Positions 27,801 to 36,483 of a stretch of 45,371 nt of DNA are shown here, piece by piece. The stretch is from Neobacillus drentensis NBRC 102427 (GTDB lineage Bacteria > Bacillota > Bacilli > Bacillales > Cytobacillaceae). The notes beneath the pieces are model-generated. The model was not told the DNA's origin. It saw only the letters and a list, made by a program, of their open reading frames with translations, and searched no databases. The stretch spans positions 1-45,371 of the forward strand of contig NZ_BCUX01000041.1 of assembly GCF_001591445.1 (NCBI RefSeq). The letters run 5' to 3'. The position numbers and the translations under genes are program-made. The first letter of the stretch is position 1. The number at the start of each line of letters is the position of its first letter.

Positions 27801-28307
27801 TTACTCTTCATATTCAGCTAAAATCTCCTCAATGGTAAATTTCAAGCCGTAATAAACAAATAACGCCGCCATCGACGACGGGTATCCATAGCGATTTCCT
27901 TCATCATCCGGAAGCAAGCCTTTCGTCAACCGCAAATCAATCACAACCTCTGCTAATTCAAGCAACTCCTCACCCTCTGGAACCGAGGTAGTCACCGCCA
28001 CAAACGGAATCGCCTTTTCCTGAAGTTGCCTCGCCACCTCAAGCGCAGTCTCATCCGTGGAATAACGGGTGAATATCAGCACGCGGTCAGCCTCCGTTAA
28101 TTCCTTAGTCCCGTTGAAAATCTTTACATCCTTAAATGGTTCTGCACCTTCCAAGGCTTCATACTCGACCGCCTTCATTTCCTTTGTGGCAAAAATATAT
28201 ATCGGCCCTTGAGCAAGCAAGCGAGCCCCATCCTCAAAGGCATATTCTTCTTTTTCCTCAATCCGCTTCAACAGGCCGGTTACCTGAGTCGTAAACATTT
28301 TTAACAT
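27801..28307 (-). CDS. ywjG: YwjG family protein (DUF2529)
   Basis: A 168-residue protein of the YwjG/DUF2529 family. The segments IYIFATKEMKAVEYEALEGAEPF and DRVLIFTRYSTDETALEVARQLQEKAIPFVAVTT look like a SIS-type alpha/beta fold, suggesting sugar-phosphate binding. Its function is not established. The ATG at 28307 follows GAGGAGGG with 5-base spacing. It sits between pyrG and spo0F on the opposite strand, as in B. subtilis. Confidence 0.85.
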   Translation of the reverse strand: MLKMFTTQVTGLLKRIEEKEEYAFEDGARLLAQGPIYIFATKEMKAVEYEALEGAEPFKDVKIFNGTKELTEADRVLIFTRYSTDETALEVARQLQEKAIPFVAVTTSVPEGEELLELAEVVIDLRLTKGLLPDDEGNRYGYPSSMAALFVYYGLKFTIEEILAEYEE

Positions 28308-28385
28308 AAAAACCCTCCTCTACAACTTCTTATTATAAGCATTTTTTCGATATTGCAAAAATAAAAGAAAAATATCAAAATATCT

Positions 28386-28414
28386 GCAGGAGAATGTCGC
28401 TTCCATCGGGAAAT
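28386..28414 (+). promoter_or_regulatory. Candidate sigma-H promoter of spo0F
   Basis: GCAGGAGAA (28386-28394), 13 bases, then GGGAAAT (28408-28414). This fits the sigma-H pattern (RnAGGAwWW and RnnGAAT as recalled) with one mismatch in the -10. B. subtilis spo0F has a sigma-H promoter under Spo0A control. No clean 0A box was found here. Confidence 0.35.
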
Positions 28415-28476
28415 ATAACAAGTGATAGATAGTTGGATAAAAATTTAGCAATAATAAACAAGGAAGAGGTGGAGTT

Positions 28477-28848
28477 ATGAAAGAAAAGATTTTAATCGTT
28501 GACGATCAGTTCGGCATTCGAATTTTATTAAATGAGGTATTTCAAAAAGAGGGGTATCAGACTTTCCAGGCTGCCAATGGCATTCAGGCACTTGAAATTG
28601 TCACCAAACATGACCCTGACCTTGTCCTATTGGATATGAAAATACCCGGAATGGACGGAATTGAAATTTTAAAACGAATGAAGGTAATTGATCCGGACAT
28701 CCGTGTCATTATTATGACAGCGTACGGCGAGTTAGATATGATCCAAGAAGCAAAAGACCTAGGCGCGATTACTCATTTTGCCAAGCCGTTTGACATTGAT
28801 GATATTCGGGCAGCCGTTCGAAAACACATCCCTCAAAAGATGAATTAA
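28477..28848 (+). CDS. spo0F: Sporulation phosphorelay response regulator Spo0F
   Basis: A 123-residue stand-alone receiver domain with no output domain. The acidic pocket is Asp9-Asp10, the phosphorylated residue is Asp53 ([11 protein letters not shown]), the switch residue is Thr81 (TAYGE) and Lys103 is in FAKPFD. In the phosphorelay, sensor kinases phosphorylate Spo0F and Spo0B passes the phosphate to Spo0A. The ATG follows AAGAGGTGGAG. It stands alone before fbaA, as in B. subtilis. Confidence 0.95.
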   Translation: MKEKILIVDDQFGIRILLNEVFQKEGYQTFQAANGIQALEIVTKHDPDLVLLDMKIPGMDGIEILKRMKVIDPDIRVIIMTAYGELDMIQEAKDLGAITHFAKPFDIDDIRAAVRKHIPQKMN

Positions 28849-28959
28849 CGTTATTTTTTTATAAAAAACATAAGAACTGTGAAAATAGATAATTGGGCGC
28901 GCTTTCATTATGACAGTTTATAAAACTGTGGTTTATTAATGGCATTTCGAATCTCGGTT

Positions 28960-28968
28960 TGATATGAT
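28960..28968 (+). promoter_or_regulatory. Candidate extended -10 promoter for fbaA
   Basis: TGATATGAT (28960-28968) fits the TGnTATAAT extended -10 form, about 125 bases before fbaA. The -35 is poor. A 7-bp hairpin (28913-28929) lies upstream. Confidence 0.4.
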
Positions 28969-29095
28969 ACATATGAACTTTTTACTGGCGGCTTATCTTT
29001 TTCAAGTGATACATAATCCGTAAAATTGAGGGAAAACCTTAATATGGAAGGCCTTTTTTTGAAAAGATAGCGACCTAAACTAAGGAGGAAGAGAA

Positions 29096-29953
29096 ATGCC
29101 ATTAGTTTCAATGAAAGAGATGCTCATCAAAGCAAAAGCAGAGGGCTATGCGGTTGGGCAATTCAACTTAAATAACCTGGAGTTTACACAAGCAATTCTT
29201 CAAGCTGCCCAAGCTGAAAACTCACCAGTGATCCTTGGAGTATCTGAAGGTGCTGCCCGTTATATGTCCGGCTTCAAAACCGTTGTAAAAATGGTTGAAG
29301 GCTTAATGGAAGACTTGAAAGTTACTGTTCCAGTAGCAATTCACCTTGACCATGGTTCAAGCTTTGAAAAGTGTAAAGAAGCGATTGATGCAGGTTTCAC
29401 ATCTGTTATGATCGATGCTTCACACCACTCATTTGAAGAAAATATCGAAATTACTTCTAAAGTAGTTGAGTATGCTCATTCAAAAGGTGTTTCTGTTGAA
29501 GCAGAATTAGGAACTGTTGGCGGCCAAGAAGACGATGTTGTCGCTGAAGGCGTCATTTACGCAGATCCAAAAGAATGTGAAGAACTTGTAAAACGCACAG
29601 GTATTGACTGCCTTGCACCTGCGTTAGGTTCTGTTCACGGTCCTTACAAAGGCGAACCAAACCTTGGTTTCAAGGAAATGGAGGAAATCGGCAACATTAC
29701 TGGTCTTCCATTAGTCCTTCACGGTGGAACTGGAATCCCAACAAAGGATATCCAAAAATCTGTTTCACTTGGAACAGCGAAAATCAATGTTAACACAGAA
29801 AACCAAATCACATCTGCAAAAGCTGTTCGTGAAGCTTTAGCTGCAAAGCCAGAAGAATATGATCCACGTAAATATTTAGGACCTGCTCGCGAAGCAATCA
29901 AAGAGACCGTTATTGGTAAAATCCGCGAATTCGGTTCTGCAGGCAAAGCTTAA
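29096..29953 (+). CDS. fbaA: Class II fructose-bisphosphate aldolase
   Basis: A 285-residue zinc-dependent aldolase, the usual B. subtilis FbaA length. HLDHGSSFE (near 82-90) carries the catalytic Asp and a zinc His. [25 protein letters not shown] and LHGGTGIP supply the other zinc ligands and the phosphate loop. It splits fructose-1,6-bisphosphate in glycolysis and works in reverse in gluconeogenesis with GlpX nearby. AAGGAGGAAG precedes the ATG. Codon use looks optimised, as expected for a highly expressed gene. Confidence 0.96.
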   Translation: MPLVSMKEMLIKAKAEGYAVGQFNLNNLEFTQAILQAAQAENSPVILGVSEGAARYMSGFKTVVKMVEGLMEDLKVTVPVAIHLDHGSSFEKCKEAIDAGFTSVMIDASHHSFEENIEITSKVVEYAHSKGVSVEAELGTVGGQEDDVVAEGVIYADPKECEELVKRTGIDCLAPALGSVHGPYKGEPNLGFKEMEEIGNITGLPLVLHGGTGIPTKDIQKSVSLGTAKINVNTENQITSAKAVREALAAKPEEYDPRKYLGPAREAIKETVIGKIREFGSAGKA

Positions 29954-30316
29954 AATACGGGAAAGATGTCGAATGTCTAACTACATTCCATCTTTGTCCC
30001 AATTATGATAAAATGAAACCGTCCTTAGGTAAAAGGGCGGTTTCCGTCTGTAAAAAGAAAATTGAAAATTTTGTCGAAAATACAGGAGAAAAACAAATTT
30101 CAAAAAGGGATTGAAGGCTTCTTGAAGGAGTAGAATTCCTGTAAATGGGAATAATTTTCCAATTTTGTGTAAAAAAATTTGAATTGCCATACTTGAAAAT
30201 AGAATTTTGGTGTAAACTAAAGGATAGACAAACTGTCGGATTTTGACCATTCATGTTGGAAAAATATACCTAGAGCCTCATTTAGTAATAAGGAAGGGCT
30301 TAGAAGGGAGTCGGAA
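29954..30316. other. 363-base gap after fbaA with two hairpins, no tal
   Basis: There is no gene here, although B. subtilis has transaldolase (ywjH/tal) between fbaA and murAB. A long imperfect hairpin at 29959-30000 (GGGAAAGATG with CATCTTTGTCCC) has no T-run. A 10-bp stem at 30015-30044 (GAAACCGTCC with GGGCGGTTTC) also lacks a forward T-run. The rest is A+T rich. The frames inside are not coding-like. Confidence 0.6.
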
Positions 30317-31603
30317 ATGGAAAAACTTAAAATTGCGGGTGGCTATCCGTTAAAGGGAACCGTTCGGATTAGCGGTGCGAAAAATAGTGCAGTCGCGTTA
30401 ATTCCTGCAACAATTTTAGCGGAATCACCAGTGACAATTGAGGGATTGCCGGACATTTCAGACGTTGCGATCTTGAAGGATCTCCTTGAAGAAATCGGCG
30501 GAAAAGTCCAGCTCTCTGATAACGATATGACGGTCGACCCATCAACGATGATTTCCATGCCCCTGCCAAACGGGAAAGTAAAAAAGCTCCGTGCTTCTTA
30601 TTACTTAATGGGTGCGATGCTCGGCCGGTTCAAAAAGGCAGTTATTGGCTTACCTGGCGGCTGTCATTTAGGTCCAAGACCGATTGATCAGCATATCAAA
30701 GGCTTCGAAGCGCTGGGGGCCCAAATCACTAATGAACAAGGTGCGATTTACCTGCGGGCGGACGAGCTCCGCGGCGCCCGTATTTATCTCGACGTGGTCA
30801 GCGTAGGAGCAACGATTAATATTATGCTGGCAGCGGTTCGGGCCAAAGGCCGGACGGTGATTGAAAATGCGGCGAAAGAACCTGAAATCATTGACGTCGC
30901 AACGCTGTTAACGAGTATGGGTGCAAAAATTAAAGGGGCAGGGACCGACGTCATCCGTATTGATGGGGTCGATTCACTCCATGGCTGCCGCCACACGATT
31001 ATTCCAGACCGAATCGAGGCTGGTACCTATATGATTTTAGGAGCTGCCGTTGGTGAAGGCGTGTTAATCGACAATGTCATCCCGCAGCATTTAGAATCAT
31101 TAATTGCTAAACTGCGCGAAATGGGTGTCCGTGTCGAGTCGGGCGATGATCAAGTGTTTGTCGATGGGTCAACGAAACTAAAGGCTGTCGACATCAAAAC
31201 GCTCGTTTATCCGGGTTTTCCAACCGACCTGCAGCAACCGTTTACATCCCTTCTAACAAAAGCAGCGGGCTCAAGTGTCGTGACCGATACCATTTATGGT
31301 GCCCGTTTTAAACATATCGATGAACTAAGAAGAATGAATGCCAATATTAAAGTGGAAGGGCGCTCAGCGATTATTAACGGCCCTATTCAACTTCAAGGTG
31401 CCAAAGTAAAAGCAAGCGACCTCCGGGCTGGCGCAGCGCTGGTGATTGCTGGTTTAATTGCCGAAGGAATTACCGAAGTAACCGGCCTCGAGCACATTGA
31501 CCGCGGCTACAGTGACCTCGTCGGAAAATTAAACGGACTCGGCGCGACCATTTGGCGCGAAGCATTAACACAAGAAGAAGTCGAGCAAATGAAAAACACA
31601 TAG
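30317..31603 (+). CDS. murA: UDP-N-acetylglucosamine 1-carboxyvinyltransferase
   Basis: A 428-residue MurA. The catalytic cysteine is Cys116 in [14 protein letters not shown], and Lys22-Asn23 in SGAKNSAV bind UDP-GlcNAc. By position it corresponds to the second B. subtilis paralogue, murAB (murZ). It transfers enolpyruvate from PEP to UDP-GlcNAc, the first committed step of peptidoglycan synthesis, and is the fosfomycin target. The ATG follows AGAAGGGAG. A dispersed repeat block begins at the stop codon. Confidence 0.94.
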   Translation: MEKLKIAGGYPLKGTVRISGAKNSAVALIPATILAESPVTIEGLPDISDVAILKDLLEEIGGKVQLSDNDMTVDPSTMISMPLPNGKVKKLRASYYLMGAMLGRFKKAVIGLPGGCHLGPRPIDQHIKGFEALGAQITNEQGAIYLRADELRGARIYLDVVSVGATINIMLAAVRAKGRTVIENAAKEPEIIDVATLLTSMGAKIKGAGTDVIRIDGVDSLHGCRHTIIPDRIEAGTYMILGAAVGEGVLIDNVIPQHLESLIAKLREMGVRVESGDDQVFVDGSTKLKAVDIKTLVYPGFPTDLQQPFTSLLTKAAGSSVVTDTIYGARFKHIDELRRMNANIKVEGRSAIINGPIQLQGAKVKASDLRAGAALVIAGLIAEGITEVTGLEHIDRGYSDLVGKLNGLGATIWREALTQEEVEQMKNT

Positions 31604-31800
31604 AAAAGCGAAAGCGCCCCGGTCAGCGGCGTATGGCCTGGAGCGCTTTGACTAAGATAAAGGAAACACGAAGAGCGTAGCGCATTCGTGCTTGACTTAT
31701 CGAAGGGAAAAGAGCGAAGGACACTAGCCGCTGGGGCGCTGGAGCTAGACACATAGAAAAGCGGAAGCGCCTTGGTTTTGCGGCGTTGAGCTAGATAGAA
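31602..31800. repeat. Dispersed long-hairpin element: long form plus short form
   Basis: The long form runs 31602-31752 and a short form 31753-31800. In the long form AGCGCCCC-GGT-CAGCGGC (31613-31630) pairs with GCCGCTGGGGCGCT (31727-31740); inside, GATAA pairs with TTATC and CACGAA with TTCGTG. RNA or single-stranded DNA could fold into one long hairpin. It fills most of the murA-glpX gap and overlaps the murA stop codon. Confidence 0.82.
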
Positions 31801-31847
31801 AGCAAGGTTCGGGAGATAAACAATAGACATAGGGGAGAGGGAGACCG

Positions 31848-32810
31848 ATGGAAAGAAGTTTAACGATGGAACTTGTCCGTGTCACAGAAGCTGCAGCACT
31901 AGCTTCAGCCCGTTGGATGGGACGCGGGAAAAAGGATGAAGCCGACGGTGCAGCTACTTCGGCTATGCGCGATGTGTTTGACACCGTGCCAATGAAGGGA
32001 ACTGTTGTCATTGGTGAAGGGGAAATGGATGAGGCACCGATGCTTTATATTGGCGAAAAATTGGGGACAGGCTATGGTCCGCGTGTAGACGTGGCCGTTG
32101 ACCCGCTTGAAGGCACCAATATTTTAGCATCAGGCGGCTGGAACGCTTTGGCTGTGCTTGCGATTGCCGACCATGGCAACCTTCTTCATGCTCCTGATAT
32201 GTACATGGAAAAAATTGCGGTGGGTCCTGAAGCTGTTGGACATATTGATATCAATGCCTCTGTTTTAGACAACCTAAAGGCTGTCGCTAAAGCGAAGAAT
32301 AAGGATATCGAGGATGTCGTGGCGACGGTCTTAAATCGTGAGCGCCATGCGCATATCATTGCCCAGCTTCGTGAAGCCGGAGCAAGAATCAAGTTGATTA
32401 ATGACGGGGACGTGGCAGGTGCGATTAATACCGCATTTGATAACACCGGTGTTGATATTCTCTTTGGTTCCGGCGGAGCTCCTGAAGGTGTTCTGTCTGC
32501 CGTTGCCTTAAAATGTCTTGGCGGCGAAATCATCGGTAAACTATTGCCGCAAAATGATGCCGAGCTTGAGCGCTGCATCAAAATGGGACTCGATGTCAAT
32601 CGTGTTCTACGGATGGAGGACCTTGTCAAAGGGGATGACGCCATTTTTGCTGCAACAGGGATTACCGACGGAGAATTGCTGCGCGGTGTCCAATTTAAAG
32701 GATCCTACGGTTCGACCCACTCAATCGTTATGCGTGCCAAATCAGGCACTGTTCGCTTTGTCGAAGGTCGTCACAGCTTAAAGAAAAAACCTCATTTAGT
32801 GATTAAATAG
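31848..32810 (+). CDS. glpX: Class II fructose-1,6-bisphosphatase GlpX
   Basis: A 320-residue GlpX-type phosphatase. Motifs include [20 protein letters not shown], the metal-binding VDPLEGTN (near 88) and [15 protein letters not shown]. It dephosphorylates fructose-1,6-bisphosphate to fructose-6-phosphate in gluconeogenesis, opposing the phosphofructokinase step. The ATG follows GGGGAGAGGGAG. The order murA-glpX-rho-rpmE is as in B. subtilis. The repeat element just upstream would be part of any transcript reading through from murA. Confidence 0.95.
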   Translation: MERSLTMELVRVTEAAALASARWMGRGKKDEADGAATSAMRDVFDTVPMKGTVVIGEGEMDEAPMLYIGEKLGTGYGPRVDVAVDPLEGTNILASGGWNALAVLAIADHGNLLHAPDMYMEKIAVGPEAVGHIDINASVLDNLKAVAKAKNKDIEDVVATVLNRERHAHIIAQLREAGARIKLINDGDVAGAINTAFDNTGVDILFGSGGAPEGVLSAVALKCLGGEIIGKLLPQNDAELERCIKMGLDVNRVLRMEDLVKGDDAIFAATGITDGELLRGVQFKGSYGSTHSIVMRAKSGTVRFVEGRHSLKKKPHLVIK

Positions 32811-32977
32811 ATACAGCAACAAACGGGTGCTGGTGTCAGGCACCGATATAAGACTAGGGTGTGCAGATTCGCACAGTCTAGTCTCTTAAATTAAAAAACT
32901 CCTATAACTCAGGTTAGGAATTTTGAACGAACTCCTTCTCAGAAAAAATTCCCAATGAATGAAAATAGAAAAATAAG

Positions 32978-33007
32978 TTGATTAATTTTTTGCATAGAGG
33001 GTAAAAT
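32978..33007 (+). promoter_or_regulatory. Candidate rho promoter
   Basis: TTGATT (32978-32983), an 18-bp spacer and TAAAAT (33002-33007), about 118 bases before the rho ATG. Confidence 0.45.
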
Positions 33008-33024
33008 AGTAATTGTTTTATGCA

Positions 33025-33094
33025 TTATTTCTGCAATTCTATTCATTTCTTGTCTACTTCTATCACAAATCCTCAACTCTCTTAATTAATATCT
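33025..33094 (+). promoter_or_regulatory. rut-like leader of rho
   Basis: These 70 bases of the presumed rho leader contain 17 C and only 2 G, and show no hairpin. Unstructured C-rich, G-poor RNA is what Rho loads on. Feedback of Rho on its own leader is known in B. subtilis, so this is a likely autoregulatory site. Confidence 0.5.
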
Positions 33095-33124
33095 GATTGA
33101 AAAAAATAAAAGTGTGGTGCACAA

Positions 33125-34390
33125 ATGGACTTAACAATATCAAGTTTAGAAGGTATGAAGCTGAAGGAACTTTATGAGCTTGCTCGCGAATATAAAGTGA
33201 CCTATTACAGCAAATTAACAAAAAAAGAATTAATTTTTGCCATCCTGAAATCCCGTGCGGAACAGCAGGGCTATTTTTTCATGGAAGGCGTCCTAGAAAT
33301 CATCCAATCAGAAGGATTTGGATTCTTACGGCCAATTAATTACTCGCCAAGCTCAGAGGATATTTACATTTCTGCTTCGCAAATCCGCCGCTTCGACCTT
33401 CGTAATGGGGATAAAGTTTCCGGTAAGGTACGACCTCCAAAAGAGAATGAGCGTTATTATGGACTATTGCACGTCGAAGCAGTCAACGGTGAAGATCCGG
33501 AATCCGCGAAAGAACGGGTTTATTTTCCTGGCCTCACACCATTATATCCAAACAGAATGATGAATCTCGAGACCGAGCAAAAACATCTTTCAACGAGGAT
33601 TATGGATGTTGTCGCACCGGTTGGTTTTGGGCAGCGCGGACTTATAGTCGCACCGCCAAAGGCTGGTAAAACGATGCTGTTAAAAGAAATTGCCAACAGC
33701 ATCACCACGAACCATCCGGATGTAGAATTAATCATGCTGTTAATCGACGAACGTCCGGAAGAAGTGACCGACATCGAGCGTTCAGTTGCCGGTGACGTCG
33801 TTAGTTCGACATTTGATGAAGTACCTGAAAACCATATTAAAGTCGCAGAATTGGTTCTTGACCGTGCGATGCGTTTAGTCGAGCACAAACGCGATGTGGT
33901 CATCCTGATGGATAGTATTACCCGTCTGGCTCGTGCCTACAACCTTGTCATTCCGCCAAGCGGCCGGACACTTTCCGGTGGTATTGACCCTGCAGCCTTC
34001 CACCGTCCGAAGCGTTTCTTCGGGGCAGCTCGTAATATCGAAGAGGGCGGCAGTTTGACGATTCTTGCGACGGCTTTAGTCGATACCGGTTCGCGGATGG
34101 ATGACGTCATTTATGAGGAATTTAAAGGGACAGGTAATATGGAGCTGCATCTGGATCGTCAGCTGGCAGAGCGCCGTATTTTCCCTGCGCTTGATATCCG
34201 TCGTTCGGGAACGCGTAAAGAAGAATTGCTGATTCCGAAAGACCATTTGGATAAATTATGGGCAATCAGAAAATCAATGTCAGATTCACCAGATTTTGCT
34301 GAGCGCTTCTTGAAAAAGTTAAGACAAACGAAGTCGAATGAAGAGTTCTTTGCCCAATTGGGAGAAGAGTTGAAATCAAGACGTTCCTAG
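33125..34390 (+). CDS. rho: Transcription termination factor Rho
   Basis: A 421-residue hexameric RNA helicase. The N-terminal helical domain is at 1-45 and the cold-shock-like RNA-binding domain ([21 protein letters not shown]) at about 53-120. The ATPase domain has Walker [13 protein letters not shown] (177-184) and Walker [18 protein letters not shown]. It loads on unstructured RNA and ends untranslated or antisense transcripts. The ATG is preceded by a weak site (GTGTGGTG). rpmE follows from its own promoter. Confidence 0.97.
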   Translation: MDLTISSLEGMKLKELYELAREYKVTYYSKLTKKELIFAILKSRAEQQGYFFMEGVLEIIQSEGFGFLRPINYSPSSEDIYISASQIRRFDLRNGDKVSGKVRPPKENERYYGLLHVEAVNGEDPESAKERVYFPGLTPLYPNRMMNLETEQKHLSTRIMDVVAPVGFGQRGLIVAPPKAGKTMLLKEIANSITTNHPDVELIMLLIDERPEEVTDIERSVAGDVVSSTFDEVPENHIKVAELVLDRAMRLVEHKRDVVILMDSITRLARAYNLVIPPSGRTLSGGIDPAAFHRPKRFFGAARNIEEGGSLTILATALVDTGSRMDDVIYEEFKGTGNMELHLDRQLAERRIFPALDIRRSGTRKEELLIPKDHLDKLWAIRKSMSDSPDFAERFLKKLRQTKSNEEFFAQLGEELKSRRS

Positions 34391-34467
34391 TAAATTTGGT
34401 ATCAGACAACCCTAGTTAAGGGACTTATAGGTTCATTATTTTAAAATAAAAACCAACAAATCCCAAC

Positions 34468-34496
34468 TTGCCAAATGGGGATGCACTTGATATAAT
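34468..34496 (+). promoter_or_regulatory. rpmE promoter
   Basis: TTGCCA (34468-34473), a 17-bp spacer and TATAAT (34491-34496). It lies 96 bases before rpmE. Confidence 0.8.
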
Positions 34497-34591
34497 GACA
34501 ACAGTGTGTTTTTAGTAATTAAGTGCTGTTTAGACAAGCGCTTCAATATAACTCTGTTTCGAATGATTCAGGGCGGAAGGAGATGAAAAGA

Positions 34592-34810
34592 ATGAAAGCA
34601 GGAATTCATCCAAATTATAAAATGGTACAGGTGACTTGTGCATGCGGAAACTCTTTTGAAACTGGTTCAGTGAAGAAAGAAATTCGCGTTGAAACTTGTT
34701 CAGAATGTCATCCATTCTATACTGGTCGTCAAAAATTCGCTGAAGCTGGTGGACGTGTTGACCGTTTCAACAAAAAATACGGCATCAAAACTGAGCAACC
34801 ACAACAATAA
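34592..34810 (+). CDS. rpmE: Ribosomal protein bL31, zinc-binding type
   Basis: A 72-residue large-subunit protein starting [10 protein letters not shown]. Cys16, Cys18, Cys36 and Cys39 (CAC and CSEC) mark the zinc-containing C+ form, which Bacillus replaces with YtiA under zinc starvation. [10 protein letters not shown] and [11 protein letters not shown] are conserved. The ATG at 34592 is chosen because GGAAGGAG ends 9 bases before it and the N-terminus matches the family; upstream in-frame starts would add an unmatched extension. Confidence 0.95.
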   Translation: MKAGIHPNYKMVQVTCACGNSFETGSVKKEIRVETCSECHPFYTGRQKFAEAGGRVDRFNKKYGIKTEQPQQ

Positions 34811-34821
34811 TTGTAAAAAGT

Positions 34822-34854
34822 ACAGGCAAGAAGCAATTTACTTGCCTGTTTTTT
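34822..34854 (+). terminator. Terminator after rpmE
   Basis: ACAGGCAAG pairs with CTTGCCTGT (34841-34849), followed by a T-run. Confidence 0.9.
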
Positions 34855-34917
34855 ATTTAAATAAATTACTTTTTGAAATAGATTTTATGGATTTGCTAGG
34901 AAGGAGACGCCGTTTTT

Positions 34918-35535
34918 ATGTATTTAATGAAGCAAAGCGGATGGGTTGAGGTTATCTGTGGCAGTATGTTTTCTGGAAAATCGGAGGAATTGATTCGCCG
35001 CGTGAGACGTGCTCAGTTCGCCAAACAAAAGATAGCTGTATTTAAGCCGAAAATTGATAATCGTTATCACGATCAATCGGTTGTTTCCCATAATGGATCT
35101 TCTTTTGATGCGAAGCCAATTGTTCATTCGATTGAGATTCTTCATCACGTTGAAGCGGATATCGATATTATTGCGATTGATGAGGTTCAGTTTTTTGATG
35201 AGGGGATTCTCCGGGTGGTTCAGCAACTGGCTGACAGCGGCCATCGCGTCGTTTGTGCGGGTCTGGATATGGATTTCCGCGGCGAGCCGTTTGGGCAGAT
35301 GCCGGCGTTAATGGCGATTGCTGAATCAGTGACGAAGCTGCAGGCAGTTTGTTCAGTGTGTGGTTCGCCTTCGAGCCGGACGCAGCGTCTGATTGATGGA
35401 CATCCAGCATCCTATCATGATCCCGTTATCTTAGTTGGTGCCTCAGAAGCGTACGAGCCTCGCTGCCGTCACCACCACGAAGTACCAAAAACGGCCGTCT
35501 ACCGCTCCAAAATCGAACAAGAAGCAACGAACTAA
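34918..35535 (+). CDS. tdk: Thymidine kinase
   Basis: A 205-residue type II (TK1-like) thymidine kinase. The P-loop is [10 protein letters not shown] (15-24), followed by AIDEVQFFD (Walker B) and [11 protein letters not shown]. Zinc ligands are CSVC near 145 and the CRHHHE region near 183. It salvages thymidine to dTMP. The start MYLMKQSGW matches relatives; GGAAGGAG lies about 11 bases upstream. In B. subtilis tdk also follows rpmE, but the genes after it differ here. Confidence 0.95.
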   Translation: MYLMKQSGWVEVICGSMFSGKSEELIRRVRRAQFAKQKIAVFKPKIDNRYHDQSVVSHNGSSFDAKPIVHSIEILHHVEADIDIIAIDEVQFFDEGILRVVQQLADSGHRVVCAGLDMDFRGEPFGQMPALMAIAESVTKLQAVCSVCGSPSSRTQRLIDGHPASYHDPVILVGASEAYEPRCRHHHEVPKTAVYRSKIEQEATN

Positions 35536-35563
35536 CGTCAGGGTGGGTTTAGTTTACATAACT

Positions 35564-35576
35564 AGTGCCTGACACC
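35564..35576. repeat. Dispersed 13-bp core, one mismatch
   Basis: AGTGCCTGACACC, the reverse form of the core with one change, lies in the gap after tdk. Confidence 0.7.
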
Positions 35577-35583
35577 AATATGA

Positions 35584-35620
35584 AAACTGTCTGAGAAGAA
35601 GATTCTCGGGCAGTTTTTTT
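35584..35620 (+). terminator. Terminator after tdk
   Basis: AAACTGTCTGAGAA (35584-35597) pairs with TTCTCGGGCAGTTT (35603-35616), followed by a T-run. Confidence 0.88.
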
Positions 35621-35647
35621 GTTTGTTTAGGAGATATTTGAGCGGTT

Positions 35648-35773
35648 GGCGGAATCGTTGGATAGTTTGGCGGAATCATTTATGGATATGGCGGAATTCC
35701 AGTGAGGTTTGGCGGAATAAATAACGAAGTTGGCGGAATTCTTTTCAGATTCGGCGGAATCATGCCCAGGAAC
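35648..35773. repeat. Six direct repeats with exact 21-bp period, core GGCGGAAT
   Basis: GGCGGAAT begins at 35648, 35669, 35690, 35711, 35732 and 35753, every interval exactly 21 bp. The 8-base core is invariant and the other 13 bases vary, except that a T-rich or TT/TC step often precedes the core. The array ends about 64 bases before a lipoprotein gene. With the repeat core and terminator at 35564-35620 it fills the 301-base tdk-lipoprotein gap. Confidence 0.95.
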
Positions 35774-35836
35774 TTGGAAAGATTTCACTCGTTCTGTTAA
35801 GTGGAGTCCGGGCATGATAGTAATGGGAGGTGTAAG

Positions 35837-36355
35837 ATGCAAAAATTTGTGCTGTTTCTCTCATTAACGATGTTATTTTTAGTCGGCGGCTGTAATGGGA
35901 ATCAGGGTGGGAATCATGGAAAAGAAGAGGCGTATGACTTACAGAGTGACAAGTCCAAACCGAATTATATTTCCAACCGCAACCGTGATAACGACGGCAA
36001 TACGCCTGCGAATATGTCCAACCGGGGCAAAAACAAACAGCATATGGTTGAAGATGATATCACCAACCAAAATCCGAACTTCCTTGACCTAAAGCGGACG
36101 GGAAGCGGGTCGGAGGCTGGTGCCACCAATCAGGGCAATGATATTCAAAAGGCCAAACAAGTCATCGCAGATTCGGATGAGTTTACGGCAGATTCCATTT
36201 GGATTAATGGCGACCGGATGTGGGTCTCTGTTTATAAAAAGGGAATGCAATCTGAGCAGGGGAAAATTAATGCGGAAGCTAGGCTTCATCGCAAGCTGAT
36301 TCAGGCGTTGCCTCGCTATAAAGTTGAGGTGCGTGTAAAAGAAGATCGTAGGTAG
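35837..36355 (+). CDS. YhcN/YlaJ-type sporulation lipoprotein
   Basis: A 172-residue lipoprotein. The signal peptide MQKFVLFLSLTMLFLVGGC ends at lipidated Cys19. A polar, Asn/Gly/Asp-rich disordered stretch (20-100) is followed by a compact C-terminal domain: KAKQVIADSDEFTADSIWINGDRMWVSVYKKG and ARLHRKLIQALPRYKVEVRV. This resembles the YhcN/YlaJ spore lipoproteins, which lie on the inner spore membrane and affect germination or outgrowth. The ATG at 35837 follows GGGAGGTG; an earlier in-frame ATG would put 12 residues before the signal peptide. No B. subtilis gene sits at this locus. Confidence 0.8.
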   Translation: MQKFVLFLSLTMLFLVGGCNGNQGGNHGKEEAYDLQSDKSKPNYISNRNRDNDGNTPANMSNRGKNKQHMVEDDITNQNPNFLDLKRTGSGSEAGATNQGNDIQKAKQVIADSDEFTADSIWINGDRMWVSVYKKGMQSEQGKINAEARLHRKLIQALPRYKVEVRVKEDRR

Positions 36356-36385
36356 CATGCTCTGAATTTCAGGGCATGTTTTTTT
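36356..36385 (+). terminator. Terminator after the lipoprotein gene
   Basis: CATGCTCTGAA and TTCAGGGCATG (36356-36378) form a tight hairpin followed by a T-run. Confidence 0.8.
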
Positions 36386-36391
36386 AGTTAT

Positions 36392-36463
36392 ATGACGGGA
36401 TGTCACTTTTTTATTGACGTATGACAGGGTGTCATATATAATATGTTTATGACATGATGTCAC
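36392..36463. promoter_or_regulatory. Three palindromic operators of the TetR/MFS pair
   Basis: ATGACGGGATGTCAC (36392-36406), ATGACAGGGTGTCAT (36421-36435) and ATGACATGATGTCAC (36449-36463). Centres are 29 and 28 bp apart. The middle copy fills the promoter spacer, one lies upstream and one downstream of the -10. This is a typical layout for autorepression by a TetR protein. Confidence 0.8.
36414..36442 (+). promoter_or_regulatory. Promoter of the TetR/MFS operon
   Basis: TTGACG (36414-36419), a 17-bp spacer that is the middle operator, and TATAAT (36437-36442). It lies 42 bases before the tetR ATG. Confidence 0.88.
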
Positions 36464-36483
36464 ATACGTATAGGAGAGAAATA

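Larger units (their letters stand above)
32811..33124. other. 314-base glpX-rho gap: repeat core, hairpin, promoter and leader
   Basis: A single dispersed core GGTGTCAGGCACC lies at 32832-32844. A hairpin with AGACTAG and CTAGTCT arms (32851-32884) could end glpX transcription but has no T-run. The candidate rho promoter and a C-rich, G-poor leader follow. No gene is seen. Confidence 0.65.

Noticed and set aside
35627..35842. Minus-strand frame of about 71 codons through the 21-bp array
   Set aside because: It is made by translating the direct repeats and has no ribosome site. The array itself is the feature.
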